The notes beneath the pieces were generated by a model that did no database searches, was not told where the DNA came from, and saw nothing but the letters and a program-made list of their open reading frames with translations. A program made the position numbers and the translations under genes. From positions 51,509,272 through 51,573,271 of the forward strand of contig NC_068910.1 of assembly GCF_023091745.1 (NCBI RefSeq): a DNA stretch of 64,000 bases. The letters run 5' to 3'. Shown in pieces: positions 1 through 11,214 of the stretch. The DNA is from Budorcas taxicolor (lineage: Eukaryota > Chordata > Mammalia > Artiodactyla > Bovidae). The stretch's first letter is position 1; every line of letters begins with the position of its first letter.

Positions 1-360
1 GCATCAGTCCTTCCAATGAATATTCAGGATTGATTTCCTTTAAGATTGACTGATTTGATCTCCTTGCAGTCCAAGGGACTCTCAAGAGTCTTCTCCAGCA
101 CCACAGTTTGAAAGCATCAATTCTTTGGTGCCCAGCCTTCTTTATGGCCCAACTCCAGTCTTATACATGACTAGTGGAAAAACCACAGCTCTGACTATAC
201 AGACCTTTGTTGGCAAAGTGATATCTCTGCTTTTTAATACACTGTCTGGGTTTGTCAGAGCTTTCTTCTAAGGAGCAAGGGTCTTTTAATATCATGGCTA
301 CAGTCCACTGTCCACAGTGATTTTGGAGCCCAAGAAAATAAAATCTTAACACAGTGTCTC
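1..360 (-). mobile_element. BovB LINE fragment (RT C-terminal region), cut by window edge
   Basis: Read on the minus strand this gives the C-terminal part of the BovB (RTE clade) reverse transcriptase, including a PEYSLEGLM-like stretch seen in the other BovB copies here, then decays near GETVLRFYFLGLQNH. It has several stops and frame breaks. The element continues to the left of the window, where its 3' tail must lie. BovB is known to have entered ruminant ancestors by horizontal transfer; this copy is a dead fragment. Confidence 0.85.
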
Positions 361-1094
361 TATTTTCCCATTACCATCCATTTAAACATCTTATTTATTC
401 ATTTGTTTACTTCACTTCACTTCACTCACTTACGTGTCTGTATCGCCAACTTCATCATGTATCATATTGCCGTGTGCACTGTTGAGGAGTTTTCTGCCAG
501 ACTGGTATGTGGAATTCTGGTTGCCTCAGCTAGCTAGTTTTGGTACTGGTTGTTGTTTCCTTGTGCTGAGAGAGTTAGCAATGACTCCTCTAGGGAAATG
601 TGGTGGGGAGGGTTATGGGAAGCACTCACCTAAAATTAGAAACCCTCCTCCTCTGCCACCCTGATTCTCAATGGAGGTGCCCTTTCCCTTCTGAGAAGCA
701 ATCTCCTACACACTTGAACTCCAAACCTTCTGCTGCCCCAGGGTTTATTCATAACTTCTTTGTGGGTATTGCACATCAAATGTTGAGTTCAGTCAAGGGC
801 ATGGACAACTACTTTGTAAACCTTCAAAAAGAGGAAACCTTTTTGGGGTCCATATACTCTTGGTACTTCATGAAATGTTTCACTAAAAATTTATGCTCTA
901 TAAAGGTTTATTGATTGGCTGACTCTGACTTTTCTCACTGGTCATAATCCATTAAATTTCTATCAAAACAGTGTAAAAAAATAGCTAGATTATTTATGTC
1001 TCTTATGAAAATCATGGAAATCATACCAGGAGCACAGGGGTCTGGGAAGAATTCAGTGAGACAATAGGTAAAACATACAGTTACAACTACAGAT
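361..1094. other. Unassigned intergenic sequence
   Basis: About 730 bp in which I recognise no gene or repeat family. A short (TTCAC)n-like run lies at about 411-428. Open frames here are short and lack codon bias, motifs or plausible splice context. Confidence 0.5.
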
Positions 1095-1106
1095 ATACAA
1101 TAAGAG

Positions 1107-1332
1107 GCCCTTCCCAGGTGATGCCAGTGGTAAATAACCCGCCTACCCATGCATGAGAGGTAAGAGACAGGGGTTCAATCCCTGGGTCAGGAAGATCCCC
1201 TGGAGGAGGGCATGGGAACCTACTCTGATATTTTTGCCTGGAGAATCCTGTGGACAAAGAGCCTGGAGGGTTACAGTCCATAGGGTCACAAAGAGTCGGA
1301 CACGACAGAAGCAACTTAGAATGCACGCACAC
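1107..1332 (+). mobile_element. Bov-tA SINE with 12-bp TSD
   Basis: It has a tRNA-Glu-like head with a B-box-like GGTTCAATCCC, then the Bov-A unit ending in GTCGGACACGACAGAAGC. Flanking copies ATACAATAAGAG (1095-1106) and ATACAGTAAGAG (1333-1344) match 11 of 12 and define the insertion. The divergence suggests an older, inactive copy. Confidence 0.93.
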
Positions 1333-1344
1333 ATACAGTAAGAG

Positions 1345-2090
1345 ATCAAAGCAGTTATCAGGCAATCTGTGCATCTATAACCCTCTCAGCACTGCATATG
1401 CTATCAGATACAAGAGGGTGTCTAATAAACATTTACTGAAAACAGTTTTCCCTTGAGTGTTTATGTCAAGCATATCCTTTATAGAAGATCAAATAAACCA
1501 AGTATCTTCCTAACATCACATGTCAATTTTTAATCTCTTTGCCGGCACCATCAACCCAAATAAAGAAAGTCTGTCTTTTGATTAACATTCCCACTCTATT
1601 CCTTTCTTACTAAAAAAGAAAACATTACTCCTTTAATCTGACAAATGAAAAATACTGACAAATCAGCTCTTGCATTTCTTCAGACAGCTTAGCTATTAGC
1701 CGTGAACTTAGATCACACTTCACCAAACTGGATCTTTAATATAAGTTATATAATGTTTTTCTTATATTAATGGCATTTTTTTCCTATTTCCAGGGCCACT
1801 CCAGACAGAACCCCATGCTAGTTGCTGCTAAGATATTGGATATTTCACATAAGTTTCCTCGGTCAAAAAGACATTTGATGGAATAAAGACACTCAGGGTA
1901 GAATAAGACAAATAGAGAATTCTAGGTGTCCATTTATAGTCAATGGATAAAGTATAAATGGTAAACTGATGTGGAAGTGGTTTTACTCTTATGGAGGGAA
2001 ACATACTGTATATTAAATGAAAATAGTTGGTTTTAATCAAAGTATTGAGAGTCATTCCATTTTTCATTTTGCATCTTAGTCAGCTCAGGT
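1345..2090. other. Unassigned AT-rich intergenic sequence
   Basis: No gene or clear repeat. Open frames here (for example 1828-2067 on the minus strand) have no recognisable domains. Confidence 0.5.
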
Positions 2091-2094
2091 TGAT

Positions 2095-2308
2095 AAACAA
2101 GATAGGGGGCACGGGGTTTGATCCCAGGTCTTGGGAGATCCCACATGCTGTGGGGCAACAAAGTCTGTGCCTGCATGCCGTAGGGCCCATGCTGTTCTGC
2201 AACAAGAGAAGCCACTGCCATGAGACCGAGCTCCACAACCGAGAAAGCTTGTACACAAAAACAAAGACACAGTGCAGACAAAATAAGTAACTAATTAACT
2301 TAAAAAGA
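2095..2308 (+). mobile_element. CHR-type tRNA-derived SINE
   Basis: It contains GGGTTTGATCCC (B box) followed by the cetartiodactyl CHR body, recognised by GCAACAAGAGAAGCCACTGC, and ends in an A-rich tail. The tRNA head is truncated on the left. Confidence 0.75.
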
Positions 2309-2311
2309 ATA

Positions 2312-2622
2312 TCATAGACTCGGTGGCTTAAACAACAAATGTGTATTTCTACAGTTCTGGAAGTTGCTAAATCCATGATCAGGGTGCCAGCAGAGGGAGG
2401 TTCTGGTGAGAACTCTCTTCCTGGTTCCCTCACATGGCTGAGTGAACACAAATCCTTTCATTCCCTTATAAGGGCACTGATCCAATCATGGGGGCTCCAC
2501 CCCAATGACCTCATCCAAACCTAAATTCCAACCTTCAAATGCCATTACATTAGGGAGTGAGGCTTTAAAATATGAATTCCGGGAGACACAAACATTCAGT
2601 CCAATATCACATCATGAGTACC
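2312..2622 (-). mobile_element. MLT1-type MaLR LTR fragment
   Basis: Plus-strand marks are TGGCTTAAACAACAAATG, CTACAGTTCTGGAAG, a GGGGGCTCCACCCCAATGAC block and GACACAAACATTCAGTCCA. This is the order expected for an ancient mammalian MLT1-type LTR (ERVL-MaLR) read in reverse. No internal retroviral sequence is attached. Confidence 0.65.
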
Positions 2623-2648
2623 TAATTGTGAAAGGATGTAGTTGTACC

Positions 2649-2874
2649 GTGACCTGCTTCCCGGGTGGCTCAGTCGGTAAAGCATCTGCCTGCAATGCGG
2701 CAGACCTAGGTTCGATCCCTGGGTCAGGAAGATCCCCTGAAGAAGAAAATGGCAACCCACTCCAGTACTCTTGCCTGGAAAATTCCATGGATGGAAGAGC
2801 CTGCTGGGCTACAGTCCATGGGGCTGCAAAGAGTCGGACTTGATTCGACTGAGAGATTTCACTTTCACTTTCTT
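2649..2874 (+). mobile_element. Bov-tA SINE with 10-bp TSD
   Basis: It has a full head (GGTGGCTCAGTCGGTAAAGC, then GGTTCGATCCC) and Bov-A unit, ending in TTTCACTTTCACTTTC. TAGTTGTACC repeats exactly at 2639-2648 and 2875-2884. It landed just right of the MLT1-type LTR. Confidence 0.95.
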
Positions 2875-2994
2875 TAGTTGTACCATAGTACCATAACAGA
2901 CCTGATATCTGAACTGGATGGAAGTGTTTTTAATTATCTTTTCTAAAATCTTTTAATCTATATTTCACATTTTCTACAGGGTTCCCATGTATAA

Positions 2995-3515
2995 TACTAT
3001 ATTAGCACAACAAGCATCCCCAAACTCAGTGACTTAAAAAAATAATTATATATTACTGATGTTCAAAAATCCATAGGTCACCTGGGCAGTTCTGGATGTA
3101 GGCAGGATGGACTAACCTTGACTGGACTCTAGCTGTCTGCTGTGAGCTGGCAGGCTTTTTACAGCTGCCTGGTCTCAGATAGCTTTACACATGTGTGTGA
3201 TGTTGGGATGGGCATCAGATATATCTGGCCAAACATACCTCTCATCATCCAACAGGCTAGCTCAAGTTTGTTCCCATGGCAGTGGGGAGAGTTTTGAGAG
3301 CTAGTGAGACCTAGTGTAAAAACGTACAAACTTACTCTTTCCCTGCTCTCTGTTCTGTTTGTCAAAGCAAATCACAATTAGCCTGGATTTAAGAGGCAGA
3401 GAAATCAATTTCACCCCTTTATGAGAGAAGTCAGCACATTTCAAAGGATCATGGATACACGGAGGTCTATAATGGTGGCCATTTTTGCAAACAACCTGCC
3501 ACAATTTCCTACATA
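2995..3515 (-). mobile_element. Old LTR-type interspersed repeat, family unsure
   Basis: The sequence contains GACTTAAAAAAATAATTATA, TTGTTCCCATGGCAGTGGGG, AAGCAAATCACAATTAGCC and GGTGGCCATTTTTGCAA, phrases I associate with old reverse-oriented mammalian LTRs. I cannot name the subfamily. No coding content is seen. Confidence 0.4.
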
Positions 3516-3570
3516 ATACAAACTGATAATTATAAAAATAGTATTGCAATATTTTGGTGGCCCAAAAATA

Positions 3571-3638
3571 TTGGGTTGGGAAAAAAAGTTTGAGTTTCTA
3601 TTACAGAAAAACCCAAACAAATTTTTTGACCAACCCAA
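3571..3638. mobile_element. Mariner-derived MITE hairpin
   Basis: Perfect 9-bp terminal inverted repeats TTGGGTTGG (3571-3579) and CCAACCCAA (3630-3638) enclose a further palindromic interior. The left flank is TA, as mariner insertions require; the right flank is CG, so that TSD copy has mutated. It matches the short palindromic mariner elements common in ruminants and encodes nothing. Confidence 0.8.
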
Positions 3639-3984
3639 CGTTTACTAATGATGTGTTGATGAGTGAGTACCAATGATCCTATGCTTCTTTTGTCAGGAAG
3701 TCCATTCTACTCTCATACAAAGCAAATATTTATGCATTTTGGGCAACATTTGTGTGCTTCACATGCAAGTAGAAATGGCTCCATATTAATTTTTCTAAAC
3801 TCAGATGACTTTTCCATTTTTGTCCCACCTTGTCTACTACCATCATTATCACCAGCTAAGATATCTCAAGGTTCACAAGCCTGGACTCACTCATTCTCTC
3901 GTTTGCTCCACCATTCTGTTACTAGTCAGTTGCATAGATTCTACCTTTGCAATGACTCCATTATCTCTACTCTCATATTATCCC

Positions 3985-4260
3985 CATTTTTGAAATTTTA
4001 TTTTATTTTTAATTGGGGCTGATTACTTTACAATATTGTGATGGTTACTGCCATACATCAACACAAATCAGCCATAGGTGCACATCCCACCTCCCTCCCC
4101 ATCCCATCCCCCTATTTTGTCAAAAGAGGACTGGCTTTGGGTGCTCTGTGTCATACAGCAAACTTCCACTGGCTCTCTGTTTTACATATGGTAATGTATA
4201 TGTTTCAATACTACTCTTACCCCAGTGTTCATTACTCCCCACTGACACTGCTTTGGCAGA
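3985..4260 (-). mobile_element. L1 3' UTR fragment
   Basis: In reverse this is the artiodactyl L1 3' UTR. Plus-strand marks are AATCAGCCATAGGTGCACAT, CCTCCCTCCCCATCCCATCC, TTTTACATATGGTAATGTAT and a T-rich start at about 3990. No ORF2 sequence remains. Confidence 0.75.
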
Positions 4261-4439
4261 AACCCACATCACCTCTTCTCTTAAGCTACTGAAAGGACCT
4301 CTTGCCTTGACTCTCCAGATCCAGTATAGTCCATTCTAATTCACCACATTCTCCTACCTGATTTCCCAGGGAACAGTTCTGACCATGGAAATTTGTAATG
4401 GCTCCCTTGAAACTACTACTCAGTAGTTTAAATTCCTTA

Positions 4440-4838
4440 GCAGGGCCATGCCATTCCTTTAGAGCCATTATGGGAAGGTGAGAATATCATTTAAATTACA
4501 TTCATCTCAGTTCTCTCGTGCAATTATTTCTCTACAGTTTAAACCAGGCAGCCCTGCATGAGTGTCACTACTGAGATAATGTGTCATCAGTATCCGACAA
4601 ATAAAAGAATTATTTAAAAATATTAACCTATCTTCATAAAGCCCTCCAATGGCTTTCAAATACCCAGGGTAACTCTGAACTATGTGGCTTGGTCTGATAT
4701 GGCTGACTTCACTTCCTACCATCTCCAACTCCTTTCTCTCAGACACACTCTCCCTCCTGAGCCCTGAACACACACACCTGAGTCTTGGTCCTTTTTTCCC
4801 CTTGCTGGAGCTGTCTTCATTTAGCTCTTCTTCACTGG
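4440..4838. other. Unassigned intergenic sequence
   Basis: About 400 bp with no gene or family that I can recognise. Confidence 0.5.
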
Positions 4839-4841
4839 ACT

Positions 4842-5003
4842 TTTTAGAAAATTATGTATTTACTAGGCTGCACCATGTCTTAGCTGCTTCACACAGGATC
4901 TTCACTGCAGCAGGATGGATCCAGTTCCCTGCCGAGAGATTGAACCCAGAGCCCCCTGCACTGGGAGTGTGGAGTCTTAGCCACTGGACCACCAGGGAAG
5001 TCC
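4842..5003 (-). mobile_element. CHR-type tRNA-derived SINE
   Basis: The reverse complement begins GGGACTTCCCTGGTGGTCCA and carries GGGTTCAATCTC (B-box region), then the CHR body. The far end is degenerate and A-rich. Confidence 0.8.
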
Positions 5004-5189
5004 CTTCACTAGAGTTCTTCTCCTCACCATTTAGACGTTATATAAACAGCTCTCATTCTCCACTATTCTCTTTTTAGAGAATCTATTACCATTGTATTTA
5101 TTTGAGGAATTACTTGCAGTTTTACACTCCCCAATTCTCATGCTTCTCTTAGACATTTTGGAATTTTAACTTCATAAAGAACAATAACC

Positions 5190-5252
5190 CCAGGAATTTA
5201 CCAAAATGCTCAGCACATAGTATGTGCTAAACACATATTTGCTGGATGAATA
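5190..5252 (+). mobile_element. L2/MIR 3'-end fragment
   Basis: GCTCAGCACATAGTATGTGC followed by a TGGATGAATAAAT-type end is the usual 3' signature of old L2/MIR elements. It is short and diverged. Confidence 0.5.
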
Positions 5253-5261
5253 AATTAATAT

Positions 5262-5484
5262 ATAAGTGGAATCCTGGTGGTTCAGTCAGTAAGGAATCTG
5301 CTGCCACAGCAGGAGCCACAGGAGACATGGGTTCAATTCTTGGGCCAAGAAGATCCCTTGGAGAAGGAAATAACAATCCACTCCAGTATTCCTGCCTGGG
5401 AAATCACATGGACAGAGAAGCCTGGCAGGCTACAGATCATAGGGTTGCAAGAGTCGGATACAACTTAGCAACTAAATCACCAGC
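5262..5484 (+). mobile_element. Diverged Bov-tA SINE
   Basis: It has a degenerate head (CCTGGTGGTTCAGTCAGTAA, B box GGGTTCAATTC) and a Bov-A unit ending in GAGTCGGATACAACTTAGC. It lies head-out against an inverted tRNA-like head at 5488-5532. Confidence 0.85.
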
Positions 5485-5487
5485 ACA

Positions 5488-5532
5488 TTGCAGGCATATG
5501 CTTTACCATCTGAGCCACCAGGGAAGCTCAAA
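5488..5532 (-). mobile_element. Inverted Bov-tA head remnant
   Basis: The plus strand reads ATTGCAGGCATATGC and GAGCCACCAGGGAAGC, which is the reverse complement of a Bov-tA tRNA-like head. Only about 45 bp is present, facing the end of the preceding SINE. Confidence 0.7.
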
Positions 5533-5903
5533 TCACCACCACCAATACATAAGTGGCCTCTGAAATTTATGTAAATTCCCATTTTCTACAGTAATAATAA
5601 CTATGACACATTTTTGATTGTCTAAATGTTGAAAGTAGGGAGAAAACCACCAACTTAAATATGAAATTGGGAAGATGATCTCACCAACTAGAGGCAGATT
5701 CTTTATTTGAGGAGATATTGAACCACCTTTAAACTCTGTTCAGGTCACAGCTTTTGACATAAGCTGTATTCCATAACCAGAACTTCAAAGACTACTCTCT
5801 TCAGACATAAACACCAAGAAAAATTTCTGCAGATCAGTTCTCTTACTAGTGTGGGACCCTTCGCATGCTATGGCAGGTGAGAGATGCAAGGGCAGCCCTT
5901 TTT

Positions 5904-6490
5904 GTTGTTCAGTTGCTAAGTTGTGCTCAACTCTCTGTGACTCCATGGGCTGCAGCACACCAGGCTTGCCTGTACTTCACTATCTCCTGGAGTTTGCTCA
6001 AACTCATGTCCATTGAGTTGGTGATGCCATCCAACCATCTCACCCTGTGTTGCCTGCTTCTCCTCCTGCCTTCAATCTTTCCCAGCATCAGGGTCTTTTC
6101 TAATGAGTCAGCTCTTTGCATTAGGTAGTTAAAGTATTGGAACTTCAGCCTTAGCATCAGTGAATATTCAGGGTTGATTTCCTTTAGGATTGACTGGCTT
6201 AATCTTGTGGTCCCAGGCACTCTCAAGAGTCTTCTTCAGCTCCACAGTTCAAAAGCATCAATTCTTCGGCACTCAACATTTTTTATGGTCCAATTCTCAC
6301 ATACATGACTACTGGAAAAACCATAGCTTTGACTATACATACTTTGGTCAGCAAAGTGACACCTCTGCTTTTTAATACTCTGTCTAGGCTGGTCAAAGCT
6401 TTTCTTCCAAGGGGCAAGTGTATTTTAATATCATGGCTGCAGTCACTGTCCACAGTGATTTTGGAGCCCAAGAAAATCATGAAACTCAAG
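5904..6490 (-). mobile_element. BovB LINE 3' fragment
   Basis: In reverse it spans from the RT C-terminal region to the BovB 3' end. The usual (ACTGA)n tail is degenerate here: the plus strand reads GTTGTTCAGTTGCTAAG. Frames are broken (5927-6226 and 6283-6489 on the minus strand), so no protein is expected. Confidence 0.9.
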
Positions 6491-6717
6491 TCATTCTGTA
6501 AGAGTGGACTGTTCTCTCTAGCTATACAGTAGAGTTGTGCAGAAATGAACTTACATGGCTTGTAGATTCAGTCATAGTAATTAAAGTTCACATCACACAT
6601 ATGACCACATATGCACATTCTAGCTCACATCCCTTTATATTTTGTCCATCCTGAGATCAAACAACTTGAGGCACAAAAGTAGAGCATGGTTTCACCTGCG
6701 ATCACACAGTTAAGCAC

Positions 6718-7055
6718 ATTCCTTTGTTAGGGGCTGCCATAACAAAATGCCACAGGCTGAGGCTTAAGCCACAGATATTTATTTCTCATAATTCTGCTCC
6801 CTGAAGTCACCCAGGTATCAGGTTTACTTTCTTCTGATGTCTCTCCCCTTGCCTTCCTGCTGTGTCTTGGCATGGTCTTCCTCTGCTTATAAGGACATCA
6901 CATTAAGAACTTGGATTAAGACCCACAGTAATCACCTCATTTTAATACAATTTCCTCTTTAAAGGGCCTGTCTTCAAATGCAGTCACATTCTGAGGTCCC
7001 GGAGTTTGAGGCTTCAACATGTCAGTTTTGTGGGGCACCCAGTTCATATTAATAA
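6718..7055 (-). mobile_element. MLT1-type MaLR LTR
   Basis: Plus-strand marks are AACAAAATGCCACAGGCTGA, TATTTATTTCTCATAATTCT, CTTATAAGGACATCA and AAATGCAGTCACATTCTGAG, in reverse MLT1-type order. It is old and diverged, with no internal proviral sequence. Confidence 0.65.
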
Positions 7056-8760
7056 AAGTAGAGAAAGCAGCAACTTCCTCATCCAAGTGTGGAGAAGAGT
7101 ATGTGCAGTGTTGTTTCCATTCCTTACTTGCTAGCATCCTGTCTTCACACTGCCCCAGAAAGCTGATCAAACAGAGGAACCTCCATGAATTTCAAATGGG
7201 TCTCCACCTTAGAAGATCTCTATAGAAAGTGAGGAAGACAGCGATGGGCTGAATTTACCGAGGACTTCCAACACGAGCTTCATCATCCCCATAGCTGAAC
7301 TTCCTTCCAGCCATTTGCTCAACAACCCTTATTAGAAAAATCCTGACTTCGTTGGCTGAAACATTCCCAGTCAGCATGAGGTAGGGTCATTATTCACTGG
7401 CCATGCTTGAGAGCTTTATTTGTGAGGCACTCCTGTGAGATTTTAATAAGGACCTTGAAGAGATGCTGATTGTAATGGGCCAGTAGAAAACTCTGGTTCA
7501 AAATCCAGAGATACCCAGGGGACTTGGGCTGTTTGCAACCCAAAGGTGGCGAAAGCTTTGACAGACCCTCAGATACTCTGTTTGCAGGTGATGAGCCAGC
7601 CTCTGGAAGCATAGCCCATCAGAGGAGCAGGCAGATTTTCTGCAGTTTCAAACGGGCTTTCCCCTCCTTGGCATCACCACCAAGACGGTGTGTCATGAAT
7701 GTCAGCAAAGATGTTGGTACTCCGCCAGGAAAAGCAGAAGATAGTTTGTATTAAAATCTATTATCGTCATTGTGGCTCACAAGCTGCTGCACAATGCCCA
7801 CTGAAAGGTCAGGTATACTTTGTCAGAAGAAAGTGTTTTCTAAATAAGTATTCTCTCCATTAAAAATCATTCTAAAAGCCAGGAAAATTAAATAGGCTTT
7901 GTTAAGTGAAAACATGAAATGTTATTAAGGCTAAGACGATATTAGAGGAGGCACTTTTACCTTTAGCCTTTCACTGAAATAAATGTGTCAAATGAGCCAT
8001 GGAAACAAGGAGCTTTGGAAAATTCACTTTTTTGAAAAACTCAAGATTAATCAAGAGAATTTCAGAACAATGTTCCTCTAACAAATGAGATAGATTTGTT
8101 GTTGTTGATGTTACTGTTGTTTTGTTTTATTCCCATTCCACCATGAGCTGATATTTTAGTAAAATGTTATGTAAATGAATTATTTAAAAAATGAAATAAA
8201 ATGTGAAGCTCAAAAATGCAAAGCCTATTTAGTTATATCACTAGATTAAACAGATATTAAATTATTTTGCCAACCAAAATTTCCAGCTCTTCACTCTCAA
8301 TCTCTTTATCTATCTCTTTGTGTACTGGTCACAAATAATACACATGGTTGGAAAAGTATGATGGCTATGATTTAAGAATAGATGACCTCAGTCCAATCAG
8401 CTGAATATCATCGTTTCAAGGAAACATAGTTTGACGACCACTATTAAAGCACAACCCTAAATAATTTCAAAACATACCTAAACAATTCCAAAAATAACTC
8501 CCCTTAAAATACTCTTAGTTTTATAACGGTCTTTTGCATTGTATTGTTTTATGATTTTGTTTTTGGTTGTTTCTGCTTTCACTGCAAACACATTTAAGAT
8601 ACCATTTCTATTTTATTTTAAAATTTTCATGATTTCACTGTTTCATTTGCTTTTAAAAAACAAACAAAAAAACTCTTCAATCTGAATTCAGACACCTAAC
8701 AGGTTTTTATGTGTTGTGGTTTCTAAAGGCAAGACTTGGCCTGCAAATTTGTTTAGATTC
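7056..8760. other. Unique intergenic DNA, no gene seen
   Basis: About 1.7 kb with no clear repeat apart from low-complexity TTG and A runs. The part near 7520-7800 keeps several CpGs and looks less decayed than its surroundings. Frames such as 7524-7754 (plus) have no family I recognise. Confidence 0.5.
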
Positions 8761-8972
8761 ATGCATGCTAAGTTGCTTCAGTCTTGTCTGACTCTTTGTG
8801 ACCCTATGGACCACAGCCTGCCAGGCTCCTCTTCCCTGGAATTCTCCAGGGAAGAATACTGGACTGGGTTGCCATTTCCTCCTCCAGGGCATATTCCTGA
8901 TCCAGGGATCAAACCCATATTTCCTGCATCTCCTGCACTGGCAGGTAGATTCTTTACCACTAGTACCACTTG
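8761..8972 (-). mobile_element. Bov-tA SINE
   Basis: The reverse complement shows a Bov-tA body with the tRNA-like head at the right (plus-strand CCAGGGATCAAACCC is the inverted B box). The 3' end at left reads GCATGCTAAGTTGCTTCAG. The head is diverged. Confidence 0.92.
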
Positions 8973-8974
8973 AT

Positions 8975-10364
8975 TATGTGAGAGAAAATGAGTGATTTTA
9001 TCTTACCTTCATAAACTAGTATGAAAGAATAAGTTAATAGAAGCCTGGCTGGATGGACGCTGTGTCTACACCTTCTAACTCCTCTGTGAATCAGAAACTG
9101 CTCCTTCAAATTTAGACCTTAGCATGACTGAGAATTCTCTACAGACAGTCTAGTTCTGACCTTAAATCCTGACTCATAACTTGAATTTGGGAAGTGAGTT
9201 AGGGCTGTCCACAACCCACACCCATGACAGCAGTACAATATCCATTGCCCACAGATGCTCTGAAATGTGCCTATTTTTTGACATACCTAATAAAAAAATG
9301 TACTGTGCTAAAGCCTCACCGTTTTGAATTCTGCAAAGTGCAAGGAACAGTTTCCATATGCTAGCTGGAACTGGAGTAGATGAGGATATGCAGTCCATTT
9401 ACTGCGAATGTTAATCTATAAAGAATAGATGCAGCATCGCATTTCCAGGATAAAGAGACTACAGGAAGGTTACACAATGACAAAGAGTGTGGATTGCATT
9501 GCTGAGTGAATCATTCAAGTCCCTCTGATCACATGAAACCCCGTGCACACACACCAGCACATCAGTCCTGAAAAGCCACTGTAAAGTGGAAGAGGCAAAA
9601 CCAGATGAATGGCCTGAGTCCAGGGGAAGGTGGTTTACTTTCTGGCTCTTGTTCCAATGACAGGATAGAGCTCTCTGCCCAGATCAGTGCTTGGAAACTG
9701 ATGGAAATGAGTTGCAACCGCTCCGGGGCTTCAGATCATCTTTCTGTGTTTAGTTCTCTTCATTCTGCCCCCCTTTAGCGGGGGCTTTGTCTCATGGGGC
9801 TGTGGTTTAGATATGAGCTCTGTCTTTGTGATTGCTGCTCTGCTAAAAGGAAAGTCAGAATGGAAAATTGTGAAGAATTGTGTGTGGCAAGAATCCAGAA
9901 AGGGCGTGTGATCTGTTTTCTGTTTTTGTTTTGTAAGATGGCAGCAAAATGCCCCTCCATGCAGACAGAAGTTCTTCCTCTTGCTCTCTGGGCTTCCTTT
10001 ACAGGGCTTCCTGGGCCAGGATGAATGTCTCTAGGTGATGTGCAAGTGGGGCAGGGGCAATGGAAGCCAGAAATACAAGATAAACATAACTTACTGTCCT
10101 ATCTCTGGAGCACCAGGGTAAGGAAATCTAAATGTTATTTCATGGTAAAACAAATACAGATATATTAAGAAGTAGAATGCAAGTTGCACATACCATAAGA
10201 TAAACACAGTAGGATTAAAACTTCAAGCTTCTTTCATAAGCTACTTATGTTTCTACTTTTCCCCTAGAACTCTCAGGATGTGTCTTCATTTTTGCTCTGC
10301 AGACAGGGGTATGTGCTAAAAGATCTGAACATTTCTGCTCCAGAAAGGTTCACTTCAACCCTGG
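8975..10364. other. Unique intergenic DNA, no gene seen
   Basis: About 1.4 kb without a repeat I can name. A short frame at 9794-10024 (plus) lacks domain motifs and a splice pattern. Confidence 0.5.
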
Positions 10365-10367
10365 AGA

Positions 10368-10580
10368 GATGACTGTGGCTATGGCTCAGACAGTACAGAA
10401 TCTGCCTGACAGTACAGGAGACTCATGTTCGATCCCTGGGTCAGGAAGATCCCCTGGAGAAGGGAATGGCTATCTACTCCAGTATTCTTGCCTGGAGAAT
10501 TCCACAGACAGAGGAGCCTGGTGGACTACAGTCCATGGGGTCGCAAAGAGTCAGACATGACTGACCAACTAACACTTTGA
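10368..10580 (+). mobile_element. Bov-tA SINE
   Basis: It has a head with GTTCGATCCCTGGGTC and a Bov-A unit ending in GTCGCAAAGAGTCAGACATG. The long frame across it is the standard chance reading of this SINE, not a gene. Confidence 0.93.
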
Positions 10581-10797
10581 CTTTTCACACACATAAAAGG
10601 CATGGTCCTCTGCAAATGAGAGTTTGTAACTTTAATTCCTGAAGTTTTATTTTGAACTTGGTGCATACCTGGCCTTCCTGTCCCAAGATTCCAATCCCAT
10701 CATACATGGTACCAATAAGATCCTGGCCGTCATCTCTCTATTACATCTACTTCATGCCTTATTGATTTCTCTCCAGGCTTTTTTTCATATCCAGTGC

Positions 10798-11205
10798 CTT
10801 AATCTGCTTGCATCGCTATAACAAAACACCACAGGCTGGGTGGTAACAACAGAAATGTATTTTTCACAATTACAGAGGCTGGAAAGTCCAAGATCAAGGG
10901 GCTGGCTGATACAGCTCTTGGGGGAAGTTCTCATCTTGCAAGAAGGCTTGCAGATGGTTACCATCTTGCTGTATCCTCACAAGGTGGAGAGAGAAGTCAG
11001 TGAGAGAGAGAGGGGAGAGAGAGAGGGGAGAGAGAGCTCTTTCTATTCTCACAAGGCCACAATCCTAGAGGGTTAAGGCTCTAGCCTTATGACCTCATTG
11101 AATCTTAAATAATTCCTAAAGACCTGATCACCAAAAGCAGTCACATTTGTGGTTAGAGCTTCAACAGATGAATTATATGGGGACACAGGTCAGTCCATAC
11201 ATAGC
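10798..11205 (-). mobile_element. MLT1-type MaLR LTR with purine-rich expansion
   Basis: Plus-strand marks are ATAACAAAACACCACAGGCT, CAGAGGCTGGAAAGTCCAAG, a GAGA-rich run at about 10986-11035, and GGGGACACAGGTCAGTCCAT. It is MLT1-type in reverse. The GAGA expansion falls where MLT1 consensus sequences have a short purine stretch. Confidence 0.68.
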
Positions 11206-11214
11206 ACATCCAGA

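Noticed and set aside
10369..10560. Recurrent frames reading ...SIPGSGRSPGEGNGNPLQYSCLEN... as a conserved host protein family
   Set aside because: They occur in every Bov-tA copy in the window at the same SINE position; conservation is that of the repeat, not of a protein.
10986..11035. GAGA tract as a Polycomb/GAGA-factor site
   Set aside because: It is an expansion within an MLT1-type LTR and low-complexity purine; no supporting motif cluster.
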